A stretch of DNA of 64,000 bases from JAAYXS01 sp964550375. GTDB taxonomy: Bacteria; Planctomycetota; Phycisphaerae; UBA1845; Fen-1342. Positions 35,782 through 45,712 of the stretch are shown here, one piece after another; position 1 is the first letter of the stretch, and every line of letters begins with the position of its first letter. Location of the stretch: assembly GCA_964550375.1 (NCBI GenBank), contig CAZJYX010000002.1, positions 62,001 through 126,000 of the forward strand. The letters are read 5' to 3'. Both the position numbers and the translations under genes were made by a program. Under the pieces are notes generated by a model. The model did no database searches. It had not been told where the DNA came from and saw nothing but the letters and a program-made list of their open reading frames with translations.

Positions 35782-36528
35782 GTGCAACGCAAGCACGCCT
35801 TCACGCTCATCGAGCTGCTGGTCGTCATCGCGATCATCGCTACTCTCATCAGCATACTCGTGCCCAGCCTGGGGGCGGCGCGCGATCAGACCCAGCGCGT
35901 GCGCTGCCGGTCCAACCTGCGCACCATCGGCCACGCCGTCGAGTTTTACCTGGGCGAGAACGCCGACATGCTGCCCGCGGCCCCCTTCTACGGCTGCCTC
36001 GGCTACGTGGCCCGCAGCGACCGCCATCAGATTCTCGGCAGCAGGCTGCCCGAGAACCGGCGTCCGCTGAATCGCTACCTCGGCGTCGAGGACAACATCT
36101 CCGAAACCATCGCCCAGGCCGACCAGCGCAAGGTACACGTGTTCGAATGTCCCCGCGACCGGGGCGACGCCTACACGGCCGACGGCAAGCAACTCACCGG
36201 CACATTCTTCATCGAGCACGGCACCAGCTACACCTATGCCAGCGACAGCCGCGACATCGACGAGTTCATCCCCTATCCGGTCCCCACCTTCGGAATCCAG
36301 AGCTGCCGCGGCCTGCCGCGTACGCATATTCGCTTCCCCAGCAGGAAGATCGTCTTCCAGGAACCCGTCTTCAACCCAATGTTCAACATGAATGACGCCC
36401 GCGCTCAGTGGCACCACCCCAAGCTCCACCACAGCCACCTGCTATTCGCCGACGGCCACGTGGACTTCGCCTTCACCACAATCTTCGAGATGTTCCAGCC
36501 CCCGGACGAGTACGAAACCTACTATTGA
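35782..36528 (+). CDS. type II prepilin-like protein with H-x9-DG type C-terminal motif
   Basis: 248 residues, GTG start with GAGGG about 10 bases upstream. A short basic leader (MQRKHA) precedes FTLIELLVVIAIIATLISIL, the prepilin-peptidase cleavage and N-methylation helix with Glu at mature position 5. SNLRTIGHAVEFYL follows at the end of the pilin helix, and the C-terminal region carries HHSHLLFADGHVDFAF, the motif of the planctomycete prepilin-like family present in many copies per genome. It is processed at the inner membrane and probably assembled into a pseudopilus or cell-surface structure. No secretion ATPase genes are adjacent. Confidence 0.93.
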   Translation: MQRKHAFTLIELLVVIAIIATLISILVPSLGAARDQTQRVRCRSNLRTIGHAVEFYLGENADMLPAAPFYGCLGYVARSDRHQILGSRLPENRRPLNRYLGVEDNISETIAQADQRKVHVFECPRDRGDAYTADGKQLTGTFFIEHGTSYTYASDSRDIDEFIPYPVPTFGIQSCRGLPRTHIRFPSRKIVFQEPVFNPMFNMNDARAQWHHPKLHHSHLLFADGHVDFAFTTIFEMFQPPDEYETYY

Positions 36529-36593
36529 CAAAAACGCCCCCGCCGCCGACCGTGCCGGCCGGCGCAGCCACGCCTACAGCGGAGTCCGCCGCG

Positions 36594-37877
36594 ATGCGAA
36601 TCGTCCACCTGGCCACCGGGGCCGCCGGTATGTACTGCGGCAGTTGCATGCACGACAACCGCCTCGCCGCCACGCTGCGCGCCCACGGCCACGACGTCAT
36701 CCTCATCCCTCTCTACACGCCCCTGCGCACCGACGAGCAGGACGTCAGCCGGCAGCGCATCTTCTTCGGCGGCATCAACGTCTACCTGCAACAGGTCTCC
36801 GCCTTCTTCCGCCACACGCCGCGCCTGCTCGACCGCCTCTTCGACGCCCGCTGGCTGCTCAACCTCGTCGCCCGCCGCGCCGCCGGCACCGACCCCCGCC
36901 AACTCGGCGCCATGACCGTCTCCGTTCTTCGCGGTCAGGACGGCCCCCAGCGCAAGGAACTCGACAAGCTCATAGACGCGCTGCGCCGCCTGCGCCCGGC
37001 CCTCGTGTACCTCCCCAACCTGCTGTTCATCGGCTTTGCCGGCCCGCTCAAGACCGCCCTGGGAGTGCCCGTGCTCTGCGGCCTGTCCGGCGAGGATATC
37101 TTCATCGACCGCCTGCCCGCGCCGCACCTGGACGAAACCCTGCGCCTGATCCGCGCCGGCGCGGCCAACGTGGAAGCGTTCGTCGCCCTAACAGACTACT
37201 CTGCCGACCACGCCGCCGAACACTTCGGCCTGCCCCGCGAGCGCATCCACCGCATCCCCATGGGCATCCGCGCAGGGGATTTCCCCGCGCCGCCGGACCG
37301 CCCGCCCGGCACGCCGGTCACGCTCGGCTACCTCGGCCGCATCTGCCCCGACAAGGGCTTGCACGTGCTGGCCGAGGCGTTCATCCAGCTTCGCCAAACC
37401 CGCCGCCACTGCCGCCTGTGCGCCGCCGGCTATCTCGGCCCGGCCGAGCGCCCCTATCTCGACCGCATCCGCACACGCCTCCACCACGCCGACGCCGCCG
37501 ACGCATTCGAATACGCCGGTGTGATTGACCGGGCCGGCAAGCTCGCCTTCCTGCGCTCGATCGACATGCTCGCCATGCCGACCACTTACCCCGAAGCCAA
37601 AGGCTTCTCAGTGCTCGAGAGCCTCGCCGCCGGCGTGCCGGTCGTACTGCCCCGCCGCGGATCCTTCCCCGAACTCATCGACGCCACTGGCGGCGGCCTG
37701 CTGTACGACCCCGACGACCCGGACGCCCTGGCACATACGTTGACCCGCCTGGCCGACGACGCCGACCTGCGCCGGGAACTCGGCACGCGCGGCCGCGACC
37801 GCGTCCACGCCGAATTCTCCGCCGACCGCATGGCTGACCAGGCCTGGCAGCTCTTCCGCCGATTCGCCCGGCCATAG
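36594..37877 (+). CDS. GT4 family glycosyltransferase
   Basis: 427 residues from the ATG at 36594 (GGAG upstream); the frame extends back to 36408 but overlaps the prepilin gene. GT-B fold: MRIVHLATGAAGMYCGSCMHDN in the N-terminal donor/acceptor lobe, TLGYLGRICPDKGLHVLAEAF at the start of the C-terminal lobe, and AMPTTYPEAKGFSVLESLAAG with the catalytic E-x7-E of GT4 enzymes. It transfers a nucleotide-activated sugar, probably for surface glycans. It is 65 bases after the prepilin gene and 42 bases before an ABC exporter; a shared transcript is possible but there is no overlap. Confidence 0.91.
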   Translation: MRIVHLATGAAGMYCGSCMHDNRLAATLRAHGHDVILIPLYTPLRTDEQDVSRQRIFFGGINVYLQQVSAFFRHTPRLLDRLFDARWLLNLVARRAAGTDPRQLGAMTVSVLRGQDGPQRKELDKLIDALRRLRPALVYLPNLLFIGFAGPLKTALGVPVLCGLSGEDIFIDRLPAPHLDETLRLIRAGAANVEAFVALTDYSADHAAEHFGLPRERIHRIPMGIRAGDFPAPPDRPPGTPVTLGYLGRICPDKGLHVLAEAFIQLRQTRRHCRLCAAGYLGPAERPYLDRIRTRLHHADAADAFEYAGVIDRAGKLAFLRSIDMLAMPTTYPEAKGFSVLESLAAGVPVVLPRRGSFPELIDATGGGLLYDPDDPDALAHTLTRLADDADLRRELGTRGRDRVHAEFSADRMADQAWQLFRRFARP

Positions 37878-37919
37878 GCTTGGCCGCCGGCGTCGCCCGG
37901 AGTACGTTGCGGAATCATC

Positions 37920-38585
<666 letters not shown>

Positions 38586-38594
38586 GGTGTCCCC

Positions 38595-41500
38595 GTGCAC
38601 CTGACGACCGCATACCTGCGCAGCCTGAGATACCACTGGCGCGCCGGCTTGGCCGTCGCTTTGGGCGCCCTGGCCGGCTCCGCCGTCCTGACCGGCGCCC
38701 TACTGGTCGGCACCTCCATGCGCGGCAGCCTGCGCGCGGCTGCGCTCGACCGCCTCGGCCGCGTCGAACACGCCTGGCGCGCCCCGCGCTTCTTCCGCGC
38801 TGCCCTGGCCGCGGACCTGGCCGGCCCGGACGAAACCGCCACCGTCTGCCCCCTGATAATGGCCCGCGCCAGCGCAACACACGCCGCTTCTTACGCCACC
38901 GCCGCCCCTATCCAAGTGTTCGGCGTGGACGAACGCTTCTGGCAACTCGGCCCGACCCACGCCACCTCGCCCACCATGCCCGCGACAGGCCGTGTCGTTT
39001 GGCTAAACCAGGCCCTCGCCGACGATCTCGCCGCCCGCGCCGGCGACGATGTTCTCCTGCGCCTCGCCCGCCCGGCGGCCGTCTCCCCCGAAACCCTGCT
39101 CGGCCGCCGCGACGACGGCAGTCTCACCATGCGTCTGACGGTTGACCGCATCATCGCCGCCGAAAGCCTCGGCGCGTTCACCCTCTCCCCTCAGCAAGGC
39201 GCGCCACGCAACGCCTACGTCCCCCTGGCAACACTGCAGCGCCTCCTCGATCAGCCGGACCGCGCCAACACCCTCCTGACCGCCGGACAACGCGAAACCG
39301 GCGAGCTAACCACCAGCCTGAAGACCCACGTGCAACTCGCCGACCTTGGCCTGCGCCTGCGCCCGACCCCCGAATTCGGCTACGTCGCGCTCGAAAGCGA
39401 TGCCTTCCTGCTGCCCACGTTCGCCGAGGCCGCCGCCCGCGCCGCCGTCGCCGAAACAGACCTCCCCGCCGCCGGCGTCCTGGCCTACCTGGCAAACGAG
39501 ATCACCGGCCCCGACCAGGCCGCCGACGCCATCCCCTACTCCACCGTGGCCGCCGTTGAGCCCGGCGACGCCATCCCGCTACCGCCGCTTGCGCCCGGCG
39601 AGATCGCCCTGAACGACTGGGCCGCAACCAACCTGGACGTCCAACCCGGCCGCCTCATCACCCTGGCATACTACGTCCTGGCCCACACCGGCGAGCTGCG
39701 CACCGAACGCGCCACGTTCCGCCTGCGCCACGTCCTCCCGCTCCACGGCCCAGCCGCCGACCCCGGCTTCACGCCCGACTACCCTGGCATTACCGACGCG
39801 ACCGGTCTGGCCGACTGGGACCCACCCTTCCCCATCGACCTGACCCGCATACGCGACCGCGACGAAGACTACTGGGACGCCCACCGCACCACCCCCAAGG
39901 CCTTCGTCACCCTCACCGACGGCCAGCGCCTCTGGACCCACGACACCCAGCGCCTCGGCCGCGTAACCTCCTTTCGCGTCTACGCCCGCACCGGCGAGCA
40001 ACTGTCCGATGTCCAGGCCGCCTTCGCGCGATGCCTGCACGCCCACCTCGACCCCGCCGCGGCCGGCCTGCGCTTCGACGCCATCCGCGCCCGCGCACTC
40101 ACCGCCGGCACCGGCACGACCGACTTCGCCGGCCTCTTCATCGGCTTCAGCTTCCTCTTGATCATCTCGGCGGCGCTCCTGGTCGGCCTGCTGTTCCGGC
40201 TCAACATCGAGCGCCGCTGCCACGAAGTCGGACTGCTGCTGGCCCTGGGCTTCACGCCGCCGCGCATCCGCCGCCTGCTGCTCGCCGAAGGCCTCCTGCT
40301 GGCCGCCGCCGGCGCCGCCCTCGGCCTGCTCGCCGCCCGCGGCTACGCCGCCCTCATGCTCCACGGTCTCCGCACCTGGTGGGCTCCGGCCGTTAACACT
40401 CCCTTCCTGGGCCTGTACGAAACCCCGCTGGATTATCTCCTCGGCTTCACCTTCAGCCTGGCCGCCGCGACCGCCGCAGTCGCCTGGTCGCTGCGCGGGC
40501 TCGTGCGAATGCCGGCCCGGGCCCTGCTGGCCGGCGTCGTGCAAGCCGGCCGACCTGCCCGCCGCCCCGGTCGCGCCGCCATCATCACGACGATCGCACT
40601 ACTGCTGGCCGGCCTCGCCGTCGTCTTCGCGGCCGCCGTCCCGACAACCGCCGCCCTTTCACAAACGCTGGCATTCTTCCTGAGCGGCACCTGCCTGTTG
40701 CTGGCCTGCCTGACCGGACTAGCCGCCTGGCTGCACGCCGAGCCGCATCGCCCCACCCCCTCCACCGGCCGGCTGGCATTACTGCGACTCGGCCTCCGCA
40801 ACGCCCGCCGCCGCGCCGGCCGCAGCCTGCTGACCGCCGGCCTGATCGCCGCCGCCACCTTCCTCATCACCTCCCTGCACGCCATGCGCCTCGCACCACC
40901 GCCGGACGCCACGGCCCGCGACTCCGGCACCGGCGGGTTCACGCTCCTGGCCGAGGCGACCGTGCCGCTCCACTACGACCCGAACACGCCCGCCGGCCGC
41001 GCCGCCCTCGGCCTGCCCGAATCCGCCGAACGGACCCTAGCCGGCGCCGCCATCTGCTCCTTCCGCCTCCAACCCGGCGACGATGCAAGCTGCCTGAACC
41101 TCTACCGCCCCACGCAGCCCACCCTCCTGGGCGCCCCGCCGGCCATGATCCAGCGAGGCGGCTTCGGCTTCTCCGCCACCCTCGCCGACACTCCCGCCGA
41201 ACGCGAAAACCCCTGGCTCCTCCTGCAGCGCGACCTGCCCGACGGCGTCGTCCCCGCCATCGCCGACGCCGCCGCCGCCCAATGGCAACTCCACGTCGGC
41301 CTGGGCCAGGACGTCACCATCTCCACCGAGCACGGCCAGGACGTGCGCCTGCGCATCGTCGCCCTGCTGCGCGGCAGTTGCCTGCAAGGCCCGCTCATCG
41401 TCGCGGAGTCGCAATTCAAACGCCTCTTCCCATCCGTCAGCGGACACGCCTTCTTCCTAATCGAAACCGCTTCCGACCAGGCCGACCACGTCGAACAAGC

Positions 41501-41963
41501 CCTCGAACGCGGCCTGTCGGATTTCGGCCTCGCCGCCACCTCGACGCGCCGGCGACTCGCCGAACTGCAGACCATCCAGAACACGTATCTATCCACCTTC
41601 CAGACGCTCGGCGGCCTCGGCCTGCTGCTGGGTACGGGCGGCCTTGCCGTCGTGCTCCTGCGCAACATCTGGGAACGCCGCGGCGAACTGGCCCTGCTCC
41701 AGGCCCTCGGCTTCTCCCGCGCCGCGCTGCATTGGCTCGTGCTGAGCGAGAACGCACTCCTGGTGGGCGCGGGACTGGCCACCGGCCTGCTCAGCGCGGC
41801 CGTCGTCGCCGTCCCCCATGTTGTCGCGCGTGCGGTGGCCACCCCCTGGCCAAGCCTGCTGCTCATGTTCGCGGCCATCTTTGCCGCCGGCCTGCTCACC
41901 GGCTACCTGGCCCTCGCCTTCTCCCTCCGCGCCTCGCTGCTGCCCGCCTTGCGCTCCGAATAA
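38595..41963 (+). CDS. FtsX-like ABC permease, double-domain
   Basis: 1122 residues, GTG start with GAGG upstream. The first helix (GLAVALGALAGSAVLTGALLVGTSM) is followed by a large extracytoplasmic domain (about 40-500), a block of three helices (FAGLFIGFSFLLIISAALLVGLL onwards, 510-640), more helices at 660-720, a second extracytoplasmic domain (about 765-990) and a last three-helix FtsX block (995-1115, LLLGTGGLAVVLLRNIW). This is the long two-FtsX-domain architecture, related to but much larger than LolC/LolE (about 400 residues). It works with the ATPase just upstream. The two big periplasmic domains may hold the substrate or touch other envelope proteins. Confidence 0.9.
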   Translation: MHLTTAYLRSLRYHWRAGLAVALGALAGSAVLTGALLVGTSMRGSLRAAALDRLGRVEHAWRAPRFFRAALAADLAGPDETATVCPLIMARASATHAASYATAAPIQVFGVDERFWQLGPTHATSPTMPATGRVVWLNQALADDLAARAGDDVLLRLARPAAVSPETLLGRRDDGSLTMRLTVDRIIAAESLGAFTLSPQQGAPRNAYVPLATLQRLLDQPDRANTLLTAGQRETGELTTSLKTHVQLADLGLRLRPTPEFGYVALESDAFLLPTFAEAAARAAVAETDLPAAGVLAYLANEITGPDQAADAIPYSTVAAVEPGDAIPLPPLAPGEIALNDWAATNLDVQPGRLITLAYYVLAHTGELRTERATFRLRHVLPLHGPAADPGFTPDYPGITDATGLADWDPPFPIDLTRIRDRDEDYWDAHRTTPKAFVTLTDGQRLWTHDTQRLGRVTSFRVYARTGEQLSDVQAAFARCLHAHLDPAAAGLRFDAIRARALTAGTGTTDFAGLFIGFSFLLIISAALLVGLLFRLNIERRCHEVGLLLALGFTPPRIRRLLLAEGLLLAAAGAALGLLAARGYAALMLHGLRTWWAPAVNTPFLGLYETPLDYLLGFTFSLAAATAAVAWSLRGLVRMPARALLAGVVQAGRPARRPGRAAIITTIALLLAGLAVVFAAAVPTTAALSQTLAFFLSGTCLLLACLTGLAAWLHAEPHRPTPSTGRLALLRLGLRNARRRAGRSLLTAGLIAAATFLITSLHAMRLAPPPDATARDSGTGGFTLLAEATVPLHYDPNTPAGRAALGLPESAERTLAGAAICSFRLQPGDDASCLNLYRPTQPTLLGAPPAMIQRGGFGFSATLADTPAERENPWLLLQRDLPDGVVPAIADAAAAQWQLHVGLGQDVTISTEHGQDVRLRIVALLRGSCLQGPLIVAESQFKRLFPSVSGHAFFLIETASDQADHVEQALERGLSDFGLAATSTRRRLAELQTIQNTYLSTFQTLGGLGLLLGTGGLAVVLLRNIWERRGELALLQALGFSRAALHWLVLSENALLVGAGLATGLLSAAVVAVPHVVARAVATPWPSLLLMFAAIFAAGLLTGYLALAFSLRASLLPALRSE

Positions 41964-42046
41964 CCGCCAGCGCGGCTCGCCCTACAAGCCGCCACCTGGT
42001 ATCCTCACTTCTCGAGCCAGCGGAATCCCACGAACGGAGAACACCC

Positions 42047-43270
42047 ATGCGCGTCAGCCTACCACGCTTCCTGACCATGACCATGACCGGCGGACTGCTC
42101 CTGACCGGCCTGGCCTTCGGCCAGGACTGGCCCAACTGGCGCGGCCCCAATCACGACGGCATCAGCCTCGAATCCGGCTTCCAGACCCGCTGGGAGGCCC
42201 CGCCCAAACAACTCTGGCAAGCCCGCATCGGCTCCGCCTTCAGCGCCGTATCCTGCGTTGAAGGCCGCGCTTACACCTGCGGCACCCAGGACGCCCAACA
42301 GGTCCTCTTCTGCCTCGACGCCGACACCGGCCAGATCATCTGGCGCTCCGCCTTCGAGGAAGAGTATCGCGAGCGTCAGGGTGGCGACGGCACCCGCGGC
42401 ACACCCACCGTCTACGCCGGCCACATCTACCTCCAGAGCGCCCGCGGCCGACTCATCTGCTTCGACGCCCAAACCGGCCGCGAAGTCTGGAGCCGTCAGT
42501 TCAACGCCATGCCCAAGTGGGGCTACAGCGGCTCCGTCCTCATCGAAGGCGACCTCGCTATCGTGATCGGCGGCGACGACGCCGGCGTCCTCGTCGCCGT
42601 GAACAAACGCACCGGCGAAACCGCTTGGCAACACGGCGCCACGCCCGTCGGCTATTCCACCCCGCTCCCCTTCACCTTCGCCGACCGCCGCTACATCGCC
42701 GCCCTGCTCGGCAAGTCCGCCGTCATCGTCGAGGCCCTCACCGGTCGCGAAGTCTGGAGCATGCCCTGGGAAACAAGCTGGGACGTCAACGCCGCCACCC
42801 CCATCTTCCACGACGGCCACCTGTTCTTCAGCTCCGGCTACGAGCACGGTTCGGCCGTGCTCAAGCTGCGCCCCGCCGAAGATTCCCGCCTGACCGTCGA
42901 GAAGCTCTGGTCCGGCCAGGCCATCCTCGCCAAGTTCCAGACGCCGGTATTACACGACGGCCACCTCTACACCTGCGACCAGGTCGGCCTCAAGTGCGTC
43001 GAGCTGGCCACCGGCCAACTCAAGTGGCAGCACGGCGACCGCCGCGACAAGCAGTTCCAGAACGGCACCGTCGTCCTCGCCGGCGACACCCTCATCATCC
43101 TCACCGAGAAGGGCGAGCTGGTCCTTGGCCGGGCCACACCCGCCGGCTTCGAGCCCACCGCCCGCGCCACCATCCTCGACGGCCTCTGCTGGACCGTGCC
43201 AACCATCTACCGCGGCCGCATTTACGCCCGCAACCTCGAACGCCTCGTGTGCCTCGAACTACCGCGCTAA
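42047..43270 (+). CDS. secreted PQQ-like beta-propeller protein
   Basis: 407 residues from the ATG at 42047 (GGAG upstream); a long frame upstream overlaps the permease and is not used. The signal peptide (TMTGGLLLTGLAFG) is followed by DWPNWRGPNHDGIS, the entry motif. Blade motifs include DTGQIIWRSAF, QTGREVWSRQF, RTGETAWQHG, LTGREVWSMPW and ATGQLKWQHGD, giving about six to seven visible blades. It is the fourth member of this family in the window and the shortest. It lies 83 bases after the ABC permease on the same strand. No catalytic quinoprotein residues are evident. Confidence 0.89.
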   Translation: MRVSLPRFLTMTMTGGLLLTGLAFGQDWPNWRGPNHDGISLESGFQTRWEAPPKQLWQARIGSAFSAVSCVEGRAYTCGTQDAQQVLFCLDADTGQIIWRSAFEEEYRERQGGDGTRGTPTVYAGHIYLQSARGRLICFDAQTGREVWSRQFNAMPKWGYSGSVLIEGDLAIVIGGDDAGVLVAVNKRTGETAWQHGATPVGYSTPLPFTFADRRYIAALLGKSAVIVEALTGREVWSMPWETSWDVNAATPIFHDGHLFFSSGYEHGSAVLKLRPAEDSRLTVEKLWSGQAILAKFQTPVLHDGHLYTCDQVGLKCVELATGQLKWQHGDRRDKQFQNGTVVLAGDTLIILTEKGELVLGRATPAGFEPTARATILDGLCWTVPTIYRGRIYARNLERLVCLELPR

Positions 43271-43299
43271 CCCGCCATGAGCCGATAATCTACGGTGTC

Positions 43300-43340
43300 T
43301 GCCGCACCGACCCCTGGCACAAAAAGTGCCGTTCGCGGCA
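43300..43340 (+). promoter_or_regulatory. sigma54-like promoter or nested hairpin upstream of glnA
   Basis: TGGCAC (43315-43320), five A's and GTGC (43326-43329) put GG and GC exactly ten bases apart, the -24/-12 spacing of sigma54 promoters, about 50 bases before the glnA start. The same bases form a hairpin (GGCAC/GTGCC) nested in TGCCGC (43300-43305)/GCGGCA (43335-43340), so a terminator for the upstream propeller gene or an RNA regulator is an alternative. Confidence 0.45.
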
Positions 43341-43380
43341 TGCTACCTGAACAAGGCAGGGGGCGAATGGAGGTTCGTGC

Positions 43381-44799
43381 GTGTTCAGTTCGGCCACCGA
43401 AGCGCTTAAGTACATTAAAGATAACGACATAGCGATGGTCGACCTCAAGATCACCGGCATCGCCGGCCAGTGGTTGCACGTCACCATCCCCGCGCGCCAA
43501 TTCGCGCAGAAGCACTTCGACGAAGGCGTCGGCTATGACGGCTCCTCCGGCGCCGGCTTCAGCACCGTCGAAAACGGCGACGTCGCCGCCCGCCCGCTGC
43601 CCCACACCGCCTTCCTCGACCCCTTCTACCAGGACCCCACCCTCAGCTTCCTCTGCGAAACCGTGACGGCCGACACCAAGGAACCCTTCGGCGGCGACCC
43701 ACGCACCATCGCCGGCCGGGCCGTCCAGTACATGCGCGACAGCGGCATTGCCGACGAAGCCTGGATGGGCCCGGAGTTCGAGTTCTACGTCTTCGAACGC
43801 GTCGAGGTCTGGAACGATCCCCACAGCGCCGGCTTCCGCATCACCGCCCCGGAGGTCGAAACCGAGGGCCTCACGCCCGCCATCCCCGCCCGGCATGGCT
43901 ACATGCGCGTCCCGCCCCTGGAGCAGTTGCACGACCTGCGCAGCGAAATCACGCTGACCCTTGAGAAGCTGGGCGTGCCAGTCAAGTACCACCACCACGA
44001 GACCGGCGCCCCGGGCCAGTGCGAAATCGAGATCGAGCTCGCCGAGTTGCTCGACGCGGCCGACCACACCATGCTCATCAAGTACGTCATCAAGAACGTT
44101 GCCCGCCGCCACGGTCGTCTGGCCACTTTCATGCCCAAGCCGCTCGCGGCCGAGGCCGGCAGCGGCATGCACGTGCACCAGAAGCTCGACCGGGCCGGCT
44201 GCCCGCTCTTCTTCGACGAATCCGGCCGCAACTACGCCAACCTGAGCGACCTCGCGCTCCAGTACATCGGCGGCCTGCTCCGCCACGGCCGCGCCATGGC
44301 CGGCTTCACGAACCCCTCCACCAACTCCTACAAGCGCCTGGTCGAGGGCTACGAGGCGCCGGTCAACCTGTTCTTCTCACTCGCCAACCGTTCCGCCGCC
44401 ATCCGCGTCCCGCGCTACGCCATCCAGCCGCAGGACAAACGCATCGAGTACCGCCCGCCCGACTTCACCGGCAACATCTACCTCACGCTCGCGGCCATGC
44501 TCATGGCCGGCCTGGACGGCATCCAGTCACGCATCGACCTGGGCCAGCACCACTTCGGCCCCTACGACGTCAACATCGAGCGCGAGAGCCCCGAGTTCCG
44601 CAGCCACATCGCGGCGCTGCCCCGCACGCTGTATGACGCCCTGGACGCCCTGGCCGCCGACCACGCCTTCCTGCTGCGCGGCGACGTCTTCCCCGCCGCC
44701 TTCATCCAGCACTGGATTGCCGCCAAGCGGGCCGACGAAACCCAGGCCATGAACGTCTACCCGCACCCGTACGAGTTCACCCTCTACCTCGACACCTGA
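43381..44799 (+). CDS. glnA: glutamine synthetase type I
   Basis: 472 residues, GTG start with GGAGG nine bases upstream. GS signatures: VGYDGSSGAGF near the N-terminus, MGPEFEFYVFE (ATP/metal Glu), GQCEIEIELAEL, MPKPLAAEAGSGMHVHQKL (KPxxGxxGSGMHxH block) and GFTNPSTNSYKRLVEGYEAP. It makes glutamine from glutamate, ammonium and ATP as a dodecamer in the cytoplasm. The region of the GlnE adenylylation loop reads FGPYDVNIERE, unlike the NLYDLPPEE of adenylylated enzymes, so control by adenylylation is doubtful. A sigma54-like element upstream would fit nitrogen control. Confidence 0.97.
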   Translation: MFSSATEALKYIKDNDIAMVDLKITGIAGQWLHVTIPARQFAQKHFDEGVGYDGSSGAGFSTVENGDVAARPLPHTAFLDPFYQDPTLSFLCETVTADTKEPFGGDPRTIAGRAVQYMRDSGIADEAWMGPEFEFYVFERVEVWNDPHSAGFRITAPEVETEGLTPAIPARHGYMRVPPLEQLHDLRSEITLTLEKLGVPVKYHHHETGAPGQCEIEIELAELLDAADHTMLIKYVIKNVARRHGRLATFMPKPLAAEAGSGMHVHQKLDRAGCPLFFDESGRNYANLSDLALQYIGGLLRHGRAMAGFTNPSTNSYKRLVEGYEAPVNLFFSLANRSAAIRVPRYAIQPQDKRIEYRPPDFTGNIYLTLAAMLMAGLDGIQSRIDLGQHHFGPYDVNIERESPEFRSHIAALPRTLYDALDALAADHAFLLRGDVFPAAFIQHWIAAKRADETQAMNVYPHPYEFTLYLDT

Positions 44800-44819
44800 G
44801 CCGGCCCGACACGCCTTTC

Positions 44820-44840
44820 GGCCGGCGCGCTCTGCCGGCC
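44820..44840 (+). terminator. hairpin after glnA, no T-run
   Basis: GGCCGGC (44820-44826) and GCCGGCC (44834-44840) form a 7-base-pair stem with a 7-base loop, 20 bases after the glnA stop. No run of T follows, so it is a weak terminator or attenuator. Confidence 0.4.
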
Positions 44841-44864
44841 CTTCGCGCCAATCCCCGCTTCTCG

Positions 44865-44870
44865 TAGAAT
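44865..44870 (+). promoter_or_regulatory. -10 element for the yebC gene
   Basis: TAGAAT lies 30 bases before the ATG at 44901. TTCGCG (44842-44847) is at 17-base spacing, a weak -35 match. Confidence 0.35.
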
Positions 44871-44900
44871 GGTGCCGGTTACCTTAAGCAGGGCTTACGC

Positions 44901-45653
44901 ATGGCTGGACACTCTCATTGGGCCCGCATCAAGCGGGCCAAGGCGGTTACGGATGCCCGTCGCGGGCGGCTGTGGAGCAAACTCTCACGCGCCGTCATAG
45001 TGGCCGCCCGGCAGGGCGGCGGCGATCCCTCCATGAACCTCAACCTACGTTACGCCATCGACGCCGCCAAAGACGCCAACATGCCCAAGGACACCATCGA
45101 CCGGGCCATCAAGAAGGGCAGCGGCGCCGGCGGCGAAACCGACTACGTCGAGATGGTATTCGAGGGCTACGGCCCCGGCGGCGTCGCCATCCTCTGCACC
45201 GCCCTGACCGACAACCGCAACCGCACCGCACCCGAAATCAAGAAGATCTTCGAAACCCGCGGCGGCAACCTCGGCGCCACCAACTGCGTTGCCTGGATGT
45301 TCAACCAGCGCGGTATCTTCGTCATCGCCCGTGAGCAGGCCGACGAGGAAGCCCTCACGCACCTGGCCCTCGAGGCCGGCGCCGACGACGTTCAGCCGAT
45401 CGGCGACGAGGCCTTCGAGTTGAGCTGCGACCCGGCCGTCTTCGGCGACGTCCGGCAGGCCCTGGAGAATGCCGGCATCAAGCCCGAGAGTGCCGAGGTC
45501 TCCATGGTCGCCTCCTCCACCATTACGCTCCAGGGCGAGCAAGCCGATAAGATGATGCGGCTGATCGACGCGCTCGAGGAGCACGACGACGTCCAGAACG
45601 TCTGCACTAACTTCGAGATGTCCGCGGAAGACGCCGAGCGGCTGGCCCAGTAA
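44901..45653 (+). CDS. YebC/PmpR family (TACO1) transcription or translation factor
   Basis: 250 residues, the standard length. MAGHSHWARIKRAKAVTDARRG is the family N-terminus (AGHSKW variant), followed by NMPKDTIDRAIKKGSG, EMVFEGYGPGGVAILC and NRNRTAPEIKKIFETRGGNLG. YebC proteins have been described as DNA-binding regulators and, more recently, as factors easing ribosome stalling at polyproline. In many bacteria yebC is next to ruvC; here it is next to glnA and a lipoprotein gene. Its TAA overlaps an ATG (TAATG) of the next frame, but a better start for that gene lies 60 bases on. Confidence 0.95.
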   Translation: MAGHSHWARIKRAKAVTDARRGRLWSKLSRAVIVAARQGGGDPSMNLNLRYAIDAAKDANMPKDTIDRAIKKGSGAGGETDYVEMVFEGYGPGGVAILCTALTDNRNRTAPEIKKIFETRGGNLGATNCVAWMFNQRGIFVIAREQADEEALTHLALEAGADDVQPIGDEAFELSCDPAVFGDVRQALENAGIKPESAEVSMVASSTITLQGEQADKMMRLIDALEEHDDVQNVCTNFEMSAEDAERLAQ

Positions 45654-45712
45654 TGACCGGCCGCCGCAAGTTTCGCCGCCCACCAATGTTCATCTTCAGG
45701 GAGGCCAGACAC

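Noticed and set aside
33753..36395. 880-codon plus-strand open frame across the propeller and prepilin genes
   Set aside because: Arg/Pro/His-rich translation without any family motif; covered by two well-supported genes in other frames.
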